Assembly (NCBI GenBank): GCA_016710645.1
Contig: JADJVI010000056.1
Span: forward strand, 1-64,000
Length of the DNA stretch: 64,000 nt
Source of the DNA: Actinomycetales bacterium
Lineage (GTDB): Bacteria > Actinomycetota > Actinomycetes > Actinomycetales > Dermatophilaceae
Direction of reading: 5' to 3'
Under the pieces are notes generated by a model. It did not search any database. It was given only the letters and a program-made list of their open reading frames with translations, and was not told the DNA's origin. The position numbers and the translations under genes are program-made. Of the stretch, positions 45,002 to 53,509 are shown piece by piece. The first letter of the stretch is position 1; every line of letters starts with the position of its first letter.

Positions 45002-45030
45002 GACGCCACCGGCAGCATGCCGGTGGCGTC
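45002..45030. terminator. Perfect 13-bp hairpin terminator
   Basis: GACGCCACCGGCA (45002-45014) and TGCCGGTGGCGTC (45018-45030) pair with a three-base loop, followed by ACTCTATTTC on the plus strand. It ends the small-gene transcript and overlaps the stop of the convergent ceramidase-like gene (45029). Confidence 0.85.
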
Positions 45031-45907
45031 ACTCTATTTCCGAGCGGCCCAGGGTTCCTGGCCGGGTTCCCGGGTTCCCAGTTTCCCGGGGTGCCTGGAT
45101 CTGGGGCCCGGATGTTCCGCTCTCCGGCGCGCGGCCACTCGCCCACCGATAGTGCCGCACCAAAAGGTAGGCCGCACCAGCCGTCGCAAGGTGCCAGACG
45201 GCGTGCCCCTGCAGGAGCGAGCCCGGGTCACACCAGAGGCCGCGCTCGTCAGCCAGCCACACGGCATACCCGAGCGTGAGCAGTCCGACCGCAGCGCGCA
45301 GCGAAGGAGAGCCGGGCGCTCGGCGCGCCTCCAAGACGATCCCCGGGAGCAGCACGACGGCGAAGAGCCACCGGCGCGTGCCGGGAAGGGCCCACTGAAT
45401 CGCCGCGAGGGTGGCCAGCGAGGTGAGTGCCAGCGGCAGGGTCCGGTGCGCGAACGGGGAGCCTCGGCAGCTGCCGACGAGAAGCAGGACGGCGATGAGG
45501 TACATGCCCTGCACGTCGAGCAGCTGCCCGGCGAAGGTGAGCCCGCCGTGGTAGGCCAGGCTCCCCGCGCCGACCGCGATCGTGGCCAGGGCGGCAGCGC
45601 CAGCGAGGGCGCGCTCGGGTCGGGTGCGGTTGATCGCGCGGACGGATCGGTATGCCGCCGCCCCGGCAACGAGGAAGGCGAGGTTGCTCAACGCATTGGC
45701 AGGTTGGCGCAGCAATCCAGATCCGACGGCCTCGCAGAAGCACCGCGGCTGGGCACCTTGGTTGGTGGTCGGATCGAGGCAGGTCGCCGGCCGAATGTCG
45801 AGGGCCCCAGGACGTGCGAACTCCACGGCCGCCAGCGCGGTCAACGCGAGGGCGAGCACCCCCATCACGTATGCCGTGCGGCTCACGTCAGCTGGTCGGC
45901 TGGTCAT
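45029..45907 (-). CDS. Ceramidase-domain membrane protein
   Basis: 292 residues from the ATG at 45907. About seven hydrophobic helices with AYHGGLTFAGQLLDVQGMYL and LLQGHAVWHLATAGAAYLL, the His/Asp pattern (H, D, and HxxxH) of the alkaline ceramidase/PAQR-like metal hydrolases. CFCEAVGSGLLRQPANALSN near the start fits the same family. Substrate in bacteria is unknown. It lies 22 bases downstream of the dienelactone hydrolase-like gene, probably in one transcript. Confidence 0.8.
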   Translation of the reverse strand: MTSRPADVSRTAYVMGVLALALTALAAVEFARPGALDIRPATCLDPTTNQGAQPRCFCEAVGSGLLRQPANALSNLAFLVAGAAAYRSVRAINRTRPERALAGAAALATIAVGAGSLAYHGGLTFAGQLLDVQGMYLIAVLLLVGSCRGSPFAHRTLPLALTSLATLAAIQWALPGTRRWLFAVVLLPGIVLEARRAPGSPSLRAAVGLLTLGYAVWLADERGLWCDPGSLLQGHAVWHLATAGAAYLLVRHYRWASGRAPESGTSGPQIQAPRETGNPGTRPGTLGRSEIE

Positions 45908-45929
45908 CGGGGTGCCTTGGGGTGTCGGA

Positions 45930-46523
45930 TCAGGCGAAGCGGCCGAGGAAGCCCAGCAGTCTCGTGCTGAGCAGGTCGGCGAGCGGGGCGTCGTATTCGT
46001 CGGCCAGGTCGGCGTCGAAGAAGAGGTGGCCCTTGCCCGGGTAGACGTAGTGCGACACATCAGCTCCCGCGCGGGCGGCGATGTCGACGAGCAGACGGGC
46101 CTCGGCCGGGTCGGCCCACGGGTCATCGACGGCGTGGTGCAGCGCAAGAGGCACGTCCGCGCGCCAGGTGTCGGGCGTCCACCCGTCGAAGAACCCGCCG
46201 CCCCCGCAGAGGACGGCGCCCACCACCTCGGGTCGGGTTTGCGCGAAGTCCTGCGCGATGCCCGCTCCCATCGAGAAGCCGAGCACCACACGCGGCCCGT
46301 CAATGCTCCGGTATGCCGTGCCCGCTCGCTCCTGGATGGTGGGCTGGTGCTCTTGCACGAAGGCGACGGCCTCGGCATACCCGGCCTCCCCGCCCTCGAA
46401 GGTGCGCCCGGCGAGCAAGTCCGGAGCGACGACGGCGTGGCCGGCGCTGCGCAGGTGATCGGCCAGGGCGTGGACCGCCGGACGGAGGCCGAGGGCGGAG
46501 TGCAACAGGAGGACGGAAGCCAT
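45930..46523 (-). CDS. Dienelactone hydrolase-family protein
   Basis: 197 residues from an ATG at 46523; an in-frame start at 46553 is possible, as neither has a clear ribosome site. SVLLLHSALGLRPAVHALAD at the start, the nucleophile elbow LGFSMGAGIAQDF, HHAVDDPWADPAEARLL with the acid, and YPGKGHLFFDADL with the histidine. True dienelactone hydrolases use Cys at the nucleophile; here it is Ser. Likely an esterase. A decamer copy lies in the middle (46310). Confidence 0.82.
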   Translation of the reverse strand: MASVLLLHSALGLRPAVHALADHLRSAGHAVVAPDLLAGRTFEGGEAGYAEAVAFVQEHQPTIQERAGTAYRSIDGPRVVLGFSMGAGIAQDFAQTRPEVVGAVLCGGGGFFDGWTPDTWRADVPLALHHAVDDPWADPAEARLLVDIAARAGADVSHYVYPGKGHLFFDADLADEYDAPLADLLSTRLLGFLGRFA

Positions 46524-46574
46524 GAAGGTGAGGCTACGCGGCAGGTCCGACAACCCCGAGCTTGAGCGAGCCGC

Positions 46575-46607
46575 GCGGCATCACCGCGGCATCACCGCGG
46601 CATCACC
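46575..46607. repeat. Three-copy 11-bp repeat
   Basis: GCGGCATCACC occurs three times without change. It starts a 225-base non-coding stretch upstream of the hydrolase gene that also includes the tRNA-associated array. No gene is visible. Confidence 0.85.
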
Positions 46608-46657
46608 GCGGGGTCGCAGCGGGCCGTCGTGGTCAGAGATCGCCGCGAGGTGACATC

Positions 46658-46810
46658 CGCGAGCCTGCGAGCGGAGGGCGTGGTGGGTCCTACGGCCTGC
46701 GCGAGCCTGCGAGCGGAGGGCGTGGTGGGTCCTACGGCCACCGCGAGCGCCAGCGAGCGGAGGGCGTGGTGGGTCCTACGGCCTGCGCGAGCCTGCGAGC
46801 GGAGGGCGTG
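46658..46810. repeat. 42-bp tandem array running into the 3' end of tRNA-Ser
   Basis: Three full copies of about 42 bp (from 46658, 46700 and 46741) contain GCGAGCGGAGGGCGTGGTGG. A fourth partial copy (from 46785) continues into the tRNA itself. The GGAGGGCGTGG within each copy equals the last 11 bases of the tRNA-Ser gene (acceptor and start of the T-stem), so the array repeats tRNA 3' sequence. Confidence 0.85.
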
Positions 46811-46886
46811 GGATTCGAACCCACGATGCCGTTGCCGACATAGCGGTTTTCAAGACCGCCGCACTAGGCCTCTATGCGAGCCCTCC
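46800..46886 (-). tRNA. tRNA-Ser(TGA)
   Basis: An 87-base cloverleaf with a long variable arm. Acceptor GGAGGGC/GCCCTCC, anticodon loop CTTGAAA, T-loop GGTTCGAATCC. CCA is not encoded. Its 3' end abuts the 42-bp array. Confidence 0.97.
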
Positions 46887-47055
46887 AACAACGAGCCATC
46901 GTAGGCCAGCCGCCCCGCCGACACGTCCGCGCGAGAAGGTCGCGCACTCCGTGCATCACGCGATGTATCAGGACAGACCCGTCAAACCTCCTGACAGGTG
47001 ACGCACCCGGCCCTAGGCTCGCCCTCAGGCCACGCATCCCCCTGTGAGGACCGAC

Positions 47056-48801
47056 ATGACGCCCTTCCCCCCGTTCGACCGCACCCACCTCCCCGCCGAC
47101 CGGACGCTGGACCCGACGCAGGACCCGACGCAGGACCCGACGCAGGACCGGAAGCAAGACCGGGCCCAGGATTCAGCCGCCCATGAGCGAGCAGCCCAAT
47201 TCCAGGCTGCGCGGCAGCGCGAGTTCGCCACGACGCCGCCGATCGTCGTCGACCCGGGCACGGCCGCTCGATATGGCGCGCGCGTCCTGGACCCCGTCAC
47301 CGCGATGCGCCTCCCAGGGGGCGGCGCACCGTCGCCGACGGTCTACGTGGGCGAGCGGCTGCTGGCTCAGAGCAACCTGAGGATGACCGCGCCCGGCGAC
47401 GCGGTGGACGAGCTGTCTCAGGTCGCCGCCAAGCTGGGCGTCACCCTCGAGCCGGTCGGCGCCCCTCCCCCGACCGACAAGGACCTCGGCGACGCCCAAT
47501 CACCCGTCGCCGAGCTCATCGCCCGCCACTGGGTGCAGGGCGTGCAGATCAAGCCCACCGCAGAGAACGCCTCCTTCGCCGTCGATGCCTGGCCGGTGCT
47601 GCGCGGCCTGCAGGACAACTCGCGCGACGCGGCCAAGCCGCTCGCCCTCGACCACCTGCTCACCACCGCCCCTTACTGGGCGGGCACCCCCTATTGGGCC
47701 GGGACCCCCTACTGGGCGGGCACTCCCTACTGGGCGGGCACGCCCTATTGGGCCGGCACCGGCGCGGGCGCGGCGGAATACGCCTACCCCGGATCCGGCG
47801 GGCGTGCACCCGTGCACGTCGTCCTGCCCGACCCCGCACTCAGGGCGCGCAAGGTCGACCGGCGCCCCGTCGTCGCCGTCCCCGACACCGGGCTCGGCGC
47901 CCACCCATGGTTCGAACCAGGCGGCAGCGCGACCGCGGAGGTGACCTTCAACGGCATACTCCTGGGCATCCACGGGCCGGCGGGCGTCGACTACCCCGCG
48001 AACCCGACCAACCCCCTCGACCCGGTCATCCGGCCCGACACCGGCCACGGCACCTTCATCTCGGGGCTGATCCGCCAGCTCTGCCCCGAGGCCGACATCC
48101 TCGCGATCCCGGTCATGCACGACGACGGTGTGGTGCCCGAGAGCGTCCTCATGAACACCCTCACGCTGCTGCTCGCCCGCCACCTCGAAGCTCTGCTCAC
48201 CGGCAACCCCGACGGGCTCATCGACGTGCTGTCGCTCTCGCTCGGCTACTACCACGAGAACCCCGGCGACCAACTGACCGACGCCCCGCTCGGCGCCCTG
48301 CTGCGCGACTTCGGGCGGCTCGGGGTCGCGGTGGTCTGCGCGGCGGGCAATGCGACGACGATCGCCCCGATGTACCCCGCGGCGTTCGCCTCCCAAGTCA
48401 CCGGCTTCGCACCCGACCAGGCCCCGCTGGCCAGCGTCGGCGCGTTCAATCCGGACGGCTCCACGGTCGCCTACTTCTCCAACGCCGGCACCTGGGTCTC
48501 CACCCACCGCCCGGGCAGTTCGCTGGTCAGCACCTTCCCGACCGACGTCACCGCCGCGGCGCAGGCCTCGGAACGGATCGAGTATGCCGGCCGCCCCCGG
48601 TCCACCCCGGACCCGGACGACTACACGAGCGGGTTCTGCACGTGGAGTGGCACGTCGTTCGCCGCGCCGGTCCTCGCGGGCCAGATCGCGGCAGCGCTCG
48701 CCGCGGATCCCGCCATCGGCAAGGTCGATAGGGACGCCGCGGTCGCCCGCGCCCGGGCCGCGATGGCGGCGACGATCGCGGAATGGCAGGGCCAGCTATG
48801 A
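47056..48801 (+). CDS. S8 subtilase with PYWAGT repeats, first gene of the CHAT cluster
   Basis: 581 residues from the ATG at 47056 with GAGGA upstream. No signal peptide, so it is probably cytosolic. After a charged DPTQ repeat near residue 18 and a 150-residue N-terminal domain come five PYWAGT units (206-235). The subtilisin fold follows with the full triad: Asp277 (VVAVPDTGLG), His331 (DTGHGTFISGL) and Ser534 (WSGTSFAAPVLAG), plus AAGNATT for the oxyanion Asn. The stop overlaps the sigma-factor start (ATGA). Coupling to a regulator and a second protease suggests a signalling rather than digestive role. Confidence 0.9.
   Translation: MTPFPPFDRTHLPADRTLDPTQDPTQDPTQDRKQDRAQDSAAHERAAQFQAARQREFATTPPIVVDPGTAARYGARVLDPVTAMRLPGGGAPSPTVYVGERLLAQSNLRMTAPGDAVDELSQVAAKLGVTLEPVGAPPPTDKDLGDAQSPVAELIARHWVQGVQIKPTAENASFAVDAWPVLRGLQDNSRDAAKPLALDHLLTTAPYWAGTPYWAGTPYWAGTPYWAGTPYWAGTGAGAAEYAYPGSGGRAPVHVVLPDPALRARKVDRRPVVAVPDTGLGAHPWFEPGGSATAEVTFNGILLGIHGPAGVDYPANPTNPLDPVIRPDTGHGTFISGLIRQLCPEADILAIPVMHDDGVVPESVLMNTLTLLLARHLEALLTGNPDGLIDVLSLSLGYYHENPGDQLTDAPLGALLRDFGRLGVAVVCAAGNATTIAPMYPAAFASQVTGFAPDQAPLASVGAFNPDGSTVAYFSNAGTWVSTHRPGSSLVSTFPTDVTAAAQASERIEYAGRPRSTPDPDDYTSGFCTWSGTSFAAPVLAGQIAAALAADPAIGKVDRDAAVARARAAMAATIAEWQGQL
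47671..47760. repeat. Five-copy 18-bp repeat encoding PYWAGT
   Basis: Five back-to-back units of CC-TA-TGGGC-GG-AC type, nearly identical in DNA and exact in protein, just before the catalytic domain of the subtilase. Silent differences (TAC/TAT, GCG/GCC) show that the peptide, not only the DNA, is kept. Confidence 0.9.
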
Positions 48802-49436
48802 GCATCGACTCCCCCACAGCCGGTATGCCGTCGGCCGACGCCGCGCCGACGCTCACCCGGCGCGCGGCCTTGGCGTTCACGGCATACCAGGCCGGAGATC
48901 GTGACCGGATGAGCGAACTCGTGGACCTGCTCACCCCCGTCCTCTGGCACACCGCGCGCGGGCAGCGCCTCGACACCGCTACCGCCGAGGACGTCGTGCA
49001 GACCGCGTGGATCCGCCTGGTCGAACACGCCGACGCCATCCAGGACCCGCAAGCCGTGCTCGGCTGGCTGGTGACGACCGTGCGCCGGGAGGCGTGGCGG
49101 CTGCTGCGGCAGTCCGGCCGCGCGGTGCCGACCGACGAAGTGCCCGAGGAGTCGGCGGGAGCCCCGGTCGCGCCCTCGGGTGACGGCAGCACGATCGACC
49201 CGGCGCTGGTGGCGGTCCTGCACGAGGGCCAGCAGCAGCTCTGGCACCACGTCACCTCGCTGCCGCAGCGCTGCCAGGCGCTCTTGCGAGTCATCGCCTT
49301 CGTCGACCGCCCGGACTACGCCGCGCTCTCAGAAGCGCTCGGTATGCCGGTCGGCTCGATCGGTCCCACCCGCGGCCGCTGCCTGGCCAAGCTGCGTGCA
49401 GCCCTGCTCGCCGACCCCACCTGGAGCGCGTCATGA
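48798..49436 (+). CDS. ECF-like sigma-70 family factor
   Basis: 212 residues, overlapping the subtilase stop. Region 2 reads AEDVVQTAWIRLVEHADAIQ and LGWLVTTVRREAWRLLRQSG. Region 4 reads LPQRCQALLRVIAFVDRPDY, ALSEALGMPVGSIGPTRGRC and LAKLRAAL, a clear ECF-type pattern. Its first 25 residues carry two decamer copies (48822, 48879). Genes for the subtilase, sigma factor and next protein all overlap by four bases, so they are made in fixed ratio. Confidence 0.9.
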   Translation: MSIDSPTAGMPSADAAPTLTRRAALAFTAYQAGDRDRMSELVDLLTPVLWHTARGQRLDTATAEDVVQTAWIRLVEHADAIQDPQAVLGWLVTTVRREAWRLLRQSGRAVPTDEVPEESAGAPVAPSGDGSTIDPALVAVLHEGQQQLWHHVTSLPQRCQALLRVIAFVDRPDYAALSEALGMPVGSIGPTRGRCLAKLRAALLADPTWSAS

Positions 49437-49945
49437 CCCCCGACGAGTCGACCCTGGCCTCCGAGCCGCTCGACACCCTCGATGAGCAGGTGCTGCTCAC
49501 GGTGCGCAATATGCACGCGCGCCTCGACCCGGTGCCCAGCGGACTCACCGACCGGATCAAGTTCGAGCTGACCCTGGCGGCTTTGCACGCCGAGATCGCC
49601 GAGCTGCAGCGGGTGTCGCTCGCGGGAGTGCGGGCCGACGACACGGCATACGCGCCCACGCAGTCGGTGACTTTCACCAGCAGCCGGCTCAGCCTCATGG
49701 TGACGCTCACGGCACCGACCGACGACCCCGACCAGGCTCGCGAGGGCACCATCACCGTCGACGGGTGGGTCACCGTCGGCGGCACGGTCGTCGAGCTGCG
49801 CGTCGGCAACCTCAGCCTGACCGTCACGGCTGACGAACACGGTCGCTTCGTCATCGAGGACGTGCCGCACGGCCCGGGCCGGTTCGTGCTGCACCCGCCC
49901 GGCGAGGGCGAGCGTCCGATCATCACCCCCACCGTGGAGCTGTAG
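49433..49945 (+). CDS. Adaptor-like protein of the sigma-CHAT cluster
   Basis: 170 residues, overlapping the sigma stop. A helical N-terminal half (VRNMHARLDPVPSGLTDRIK, AALHAEIAEL) is followed by a beta-sandwich-like C-terminal half with VVELRVGNLSLTVTADEHGR and FVIEDVPHGPGRFVLHPPGE, like a small transthyretin or Ig-like domain. No membrane helix. By position it could be the anti-sigma or adaptor protein cut by one of the proteases; that is inference. It has no recognisable zinc-binding anti-sigma motif. Confidence 0.65.
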   Translation: MTPDESTLASEPLDTLDEQVLLTVRNMHARLDPVPSGLTDRIKFELTLAALHAEIAELQRVSLAGVRADDTAYAPTQSVTFTSSRLSLMVTLTAPTDDPDQAREGTITVDGWVTVGGTVVELRVGNLSLTVTADEHGRFVIEDVPHGPGRFVLHPPGEGERPIITPTVEL

Positions 49946-49958
49946 CGAGCGCAATGGC

Positions 49959-52688
49959 ATGAGTCGGGGACAGCGGGGCACCGACCTGGACGACACGCTC
50001 GACCAGGTCGATGCTCTGTATGCCCAAGCTCAGGAGGCCATTGGGGCATACAGCCCCGAGACGGCAGCCGGGCTGCTCGACCGCGCCGATGCCGTCCTGG
50101 CCGCCAGCCTCGGCGACGACGCGACGCCGCGGGCCCGCGAATTGCGCGCGCGGATCCTGCTCACCCGCAGCTGGACAGCCTTCGAACTGCACGGGCAGGC
50201 GGTCGGACTCGACGCCCTCGACGTCGCCATCGCCGAAGCCACCGCAATCGAACGACTCGACCTGCTCGCCCTGTGTCATATGCAGGCTGCCGCGATGTTG
50301 GGGCGTAGTGGTGACCTCACCGGCTCGCTCGCGTGGATGACGCGCGCCGCCGCCCATGCCGGGTTGCTGCCGTTGCGCGACCAGGCCCGCCTGTCGCTCA
50401 ATCGCGGCACGCTGGCTTCGCGGCTCATGGAGTTGGGCACCGCCGACGCCGAGCTCGAGCGGGCGGCCACCCTCGCCCGGTCGGTCGGCGAGCCCGTTTA
50501 CGAGTTCATGGCGCTGCACAACCGCGGCTATGTGCAGTACCTCCGGGGCGACCTCCCCGCGGCCTTGGCGCTGATGACCCGGGCCGACGCCATGACCGTC
50601 GAGGTCAACCGCAGCATCTCCGAACTCGACCGCGCCAGAGTCCTCCTGGAAGCCGGCCTGCACGACGACGCCGCCCACTCGCTGCGCCGGGCCCACGACC
50701 TCGCGCTCGCCGAGGCCACCGGTCAGGACCTGGCCGAGATCGAACTCGACCAGGCCCGCACCGCCCTCCTGCTCGGAGATGCCGAACGCGCCGCACAGGC
50801 CGCGGCCCTCGCGCGTCGGCACTTCCGGGAGCGCGCCGCGGGTCCGTGGCGGCGGCAGGCTCACCTCGTCGAGCTGGAAGCGAGGGCGTATGCCGGTCGC
50901 ACGCCGCTCGCAACCGTCCGGCTGGCCGAGGGGCTGGCTCAGATCGCCGCCCACCACGGCGAGCACGACGTGGCAGTGCGTGCCCAGCTCCTCGTCGCCG
51001 ACGTGCTGAGCCACGCCACGGCCCTCTCGGGAGCGGCGGACGAGGTCGGCGACGGTGAGCGAGAACGGGCCCAGACGGCATACCGGGCGGCAAGCCCGCT
51101 GCGACGGTCGGCGTCCCTCGCCACGCGATTGCACGTGCGCTACGTCGGCGCCCGGCTCGCCCTGCCCCGTGACCCCCACCGCGCCTCGCGGCTGCTGCGG
51201 AACGCTGCGGAAGACCTCGCCGCCGCCACGGCCCGCGCGTCCAGCCTCGACCTGCGCACGGCCCTGGCGGTCCACAGCGGGCGGCTTTCCGAACTCGACC
51301 TCGACCTAGCGATGGCGACCGGGGCTGCAGCGTCGGTCTTCGCCCGCACCGAGCGCTGGCGAGCCGTGTCCGAACGTGTCCCCCTCGTGCGCCCACCCCG
51401 CGATCCCCGAGCGGCGGCCCTGCTCACCCAACTGCGCAAGGTCCGCGAGGACCTGCGAGGAGCCCCGCCGCAGGCCCGCCCGACGTTGCGCGGCCAGGCT
51501 GCGGATCTCGAGCGACACCTGAGAGCGCTGGACTGGTCGGGTTCGTCTGCTGGTTCGGCTGCCGCCGCCGACACTGGGGCCACCGAAGGCGAGTGGGTCG
51601 TCACCTCCGCCGACGTCTCGACCTCCGGGTCGACCGCTGAGTCGACGACGACCGGCCGGGTGCTGCCGGTCAGCCATAGCGCCGCGCTGCAAGCCGTGCG
51701 CGAGCGCAAGGCGACGGTGGTCAGCTACTTCCTGCACCGGCATACCCTCTGCGCTTTGGTCCTCACCCCGCGCGGTTCGGCCGTGCTGCGGTTGGCCGAC
51801 CGCGACACCGTCGCCGCGGCCACCCGCCGCGTCATCGCCGACGCCGAAGCCCTCGCCCTGCCGACCGCAGGCCCCATGCGCGCCGTGGTCGAGGGTTCGC
51901 TCCGCGAGAGTCTCGCGACGCTGGAACGGCTGGTCCTCGGCCCGATCGACGCCGACCGGCTCGTCGTCGTGCCGAACCGGCTGCTCAGTTCGCTGCCCTG
52001 GGGGATGCTGCCCAGCCGCCACGGCCGCCCAACAACCGTCGCACGCACGGTCACCCGCTGGGCTACGACGCCGCCGAGCCCGACCACCGCGACGCAGACG
52101 ACAACGACGACGACCAGGTATGCCGTGCGGCCGGGTCCGCTGCGCGTCACCGCGATCGCCGGGCCCGACCTTGAGCACGCCGACACCGAAGTCGAGCAGG
52201 TGGCCGCCATCTGGGGAGGCGAAGCCGTGCCGACGGCCGCCTCGAACGAACGCGCCCTCGACTCAGCCCTGCACTCCAGCGATCTGGTCCACCTGGCGGC
52301 ACATGGGCGGCATCAGCGACAGAGCCCGCTCTTTTCGAGCGTTCGGCTGGGCGATGGGCCGGTCTTCGCCCACGAGCTGTCCGGGCCGCTCGCGACGACC
52401 CACGTCGTGCTCTCGGCGTGCGAGGTCGGCCGGGCGACGCCCCGCGCCGGCGACGAGGCCCTCGGGCTCACGGCCGCCCTGCTGGGCCTCGGGGTGCATA
52501 CCGTCGTCGCGGCGACCACGCGCATCCCGGACGAGGTCGCGGCAGCCGCCATGACGGCATACCACCGGCAGTTGCGTTCTGGCCTGGACGCAGCGGCCGC
52601 CCTCGCGGCCGCAGTTGAGCCCCTGCCGCTGGTAGCGCGGGCGTTCACCGTGTTCGGCACCGATTGGGCCGCGCCCGTCAGCCTTTAG
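49959..52688 (+). CDS. TPR-CHAT caspase-like protease
   Basis: 909 residues from the ATG at 49959. The first 480 residues are helical tetratricopeptide-like repeats (LDLLALCHMQAAAMLGRSGD, PVYEFMALHNRGYVQYLRGD, LDRARVLLEAGLHDDAAHSL). A linker follows (about 520-570). The C-terminal CHAT domain (from about 720) shows the caspase-like pair: His782 in SDLVHLAAHGRH and Cys821 in VVLSACEVGRA, followed by GDEALGLTAALLGLGVHTVV. In type III-E CRISPR, a TPR-CHAT protease cleaves a partner and frees a sigma factor; the present cluster holds comparable parts. Its stop overlaps cysE by four bases. Confidence 0.9.
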   Translation: MSRGQRGTDLDDTLDQVDALYAQAQEAIGAYSPETAAGLLDRADAVLAASLGDDATPRARELRARILLTRSWTAFELHGQAVGLDALDVAIAEATAIERLDLLALCHMQAAAMLGRSGDLTGSLAWMTRAAAHAGLLPLRDQARLSLNRGTLASRLMELGTADAELERAATLARSVGEPVYEFMALHNRGYVQYLRGDLPAALALMTRADAMTVEVNRSISELDRARVLLEAGLHDDAAHSLRRAHDLALAEATGQDLAEIELDQARTALLLGDAERAAQAAALARRHFRERAAGPWRRQAHLVELEARAYAGRTPLATVRLAEGLAQIAAHHGEHDVAVRAQLLVADVLSHATALSGAADEVGDGERERAQTAYRAASPLRRSASLATRLHVRYVGARLALPRDPHRASRLLRNAAEDLAAATARASSLDLRTALAVHSGRLSELDLDLAMATGAAASVFARTERWRAVSERVPLVRPPRDPRAAALLTQLRKVREDLRGAPPQARPTLRGQAADLERHLRALDWSGSSAGSAAAADTGATEGEWVVTSADVSTSGSTAESTTTGRVLPVSHSAALQAVRERKATVVSYFLHRHTLCALVLTPRGSAVLRLADRDTVAAATRRVIADAEALALPTAGPMRAVVEGSLRESLATLERLVLGPIDADRLVVVPNRLLSSLPWGMLPSRHGRPTTVARTVTRWATTPPSPTTATQTTTTTTRYAVRPGPLRVTAIAGPDLEHADTEVEQVAAIWGGEAVPTAASNERALDSALHSSDLVHLAAHGRHQRQSPLFSSVRLGDGPVFAHELSGPLATTHVVLSACEVGRATPRAGDEALGLTAALLGLGVHTVVAATTRIPDEVAAAAMTAYHRQLRSGLDAAAALAAAVEPLPLVARAFTVFGTDWAAPVSL

Positions 52689-53347
52689 ATCCAGATGGCC
52701 GGGTGGTAGTCGAGCAATTCCTCGGGCGTAAGGCCCTCGACCTTGTGGCGCAGCTGGGCCGGGATGCCGACCGCGACCGCGCCCGCGGGCACGTCCTTGA
52801 CGACGACCGAGTTGGCGCCGACCTGAGCGTCGTCACCGACCGTGATCGGGCCGAGGATCTTGGCGCCGGCGCCGACGGTCACCCGATTGCCGAGGGTGGG
52901 GTGGCGCTTGGTCTTGGCCAGCGAACGCCCACCCAGCGTGACCCCGTGGTAGAGCATGACGTCGTCGCCGATCTCGGCGGTCTCGCCGATGACGACCCCC
53001 ATCCCGTGATCGATGAAGAAGCGCTGCCCGATCGTCGCGCCCGGGTGGATCTCGACGCCGGTCGCCGCGCGCACCACCTGAGAGATGAGGCGGGCGAGCA
53101 GTTTGCCGCCGGGACGCGCCCAGATGCGGTGCGCCACCCGGTAGGCCCAGATCGCGTGCAGCCCCGAGCTGGCCAGGAACATCTCCACCCGCGAGTGCGC
53201 GGCGGGGTCGCGGCCCATCGCGGCGTCGATGTCCTCGCGGACATGCCGGTATGCCGCCGCGAGCTGCCGCATGACCCCTGGCCGGGCGGCGGGGGCGTGC
53301 GTCTTGGCTGGGCCCGACTGCAGCGCAGCGGGAGCGATCCAAGCCAT
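52685..53347 (-). CDS. cysE: Serine O-acetyltransferase
   Basis: 220 residues from the ATG at 53347 with GAAGGA six bases upstream. It makes O-acetylserine for cysteine synthesis. The left-handed beta-helix is clear: GVEIHPGATIGQRFFIDHGM, GVVIGETAEIGDDVMLYHGV, TLGGRSLAKTKRHPTLGN. The C-terminus LLDYHPAIWI ends in Ile, as needed for docking into CysK. It is downstream of cysK on the same strand. Confidence 0.96.
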   Translation of the reverse strand: MAWIAPAALQSGPAKTHAPAARPGVMRQLAAAYRHVREDIDAAMGRDPAAHSRVEMFLASSGLHAIWAYRVAHRIWARPGGKLLARLISQVVRAATGVEIHPGATIGQRFFIDHGMGVVIGETAEIGDDVMLYHGVTLGGRSLAKTKRHPTLGNRVTVGAGAKILGPITVGDDAQVGANSVVVKDVPAGAVAVGIPAQLRHKVEGLTPEELLDYHPAIWI

Positions 53348-53416
53348 CGGATTCCTTCTCTCAGAAGCCGATTCGTCCAGGCGGGCGAGTCGGGTACCTC
53401 ACCGGTGTTGCGGGAT

Positions 53417-53460
53417 CCGGTATGCCGTGCGGCTGGGAGGTGCGGTGCACGGCATACCGG
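53417..53460. terminator. Inverted decamer pair between cysK and cysE
   Basis: CCGGTATGCCGTGC (53417-53430) pairs with GCACGGCATACCGG (53447-53460), with a 16-base loop. It lies after the cysK stop and before the cysE start, so it could reduce read-through between the two genes. Confidence 0.55.
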
Positions 53461-53509
53461 GCCGTTGGTTTGGGTGGTTTGGTGCTGGTGCGGGGCGGCT
53501 TGAGCGCCG

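Noticed and set aside
52685..52688. Possible fusion of the CHAT gene with cysE
   Set aside because: They are convergent and merely share four bases at their stops.
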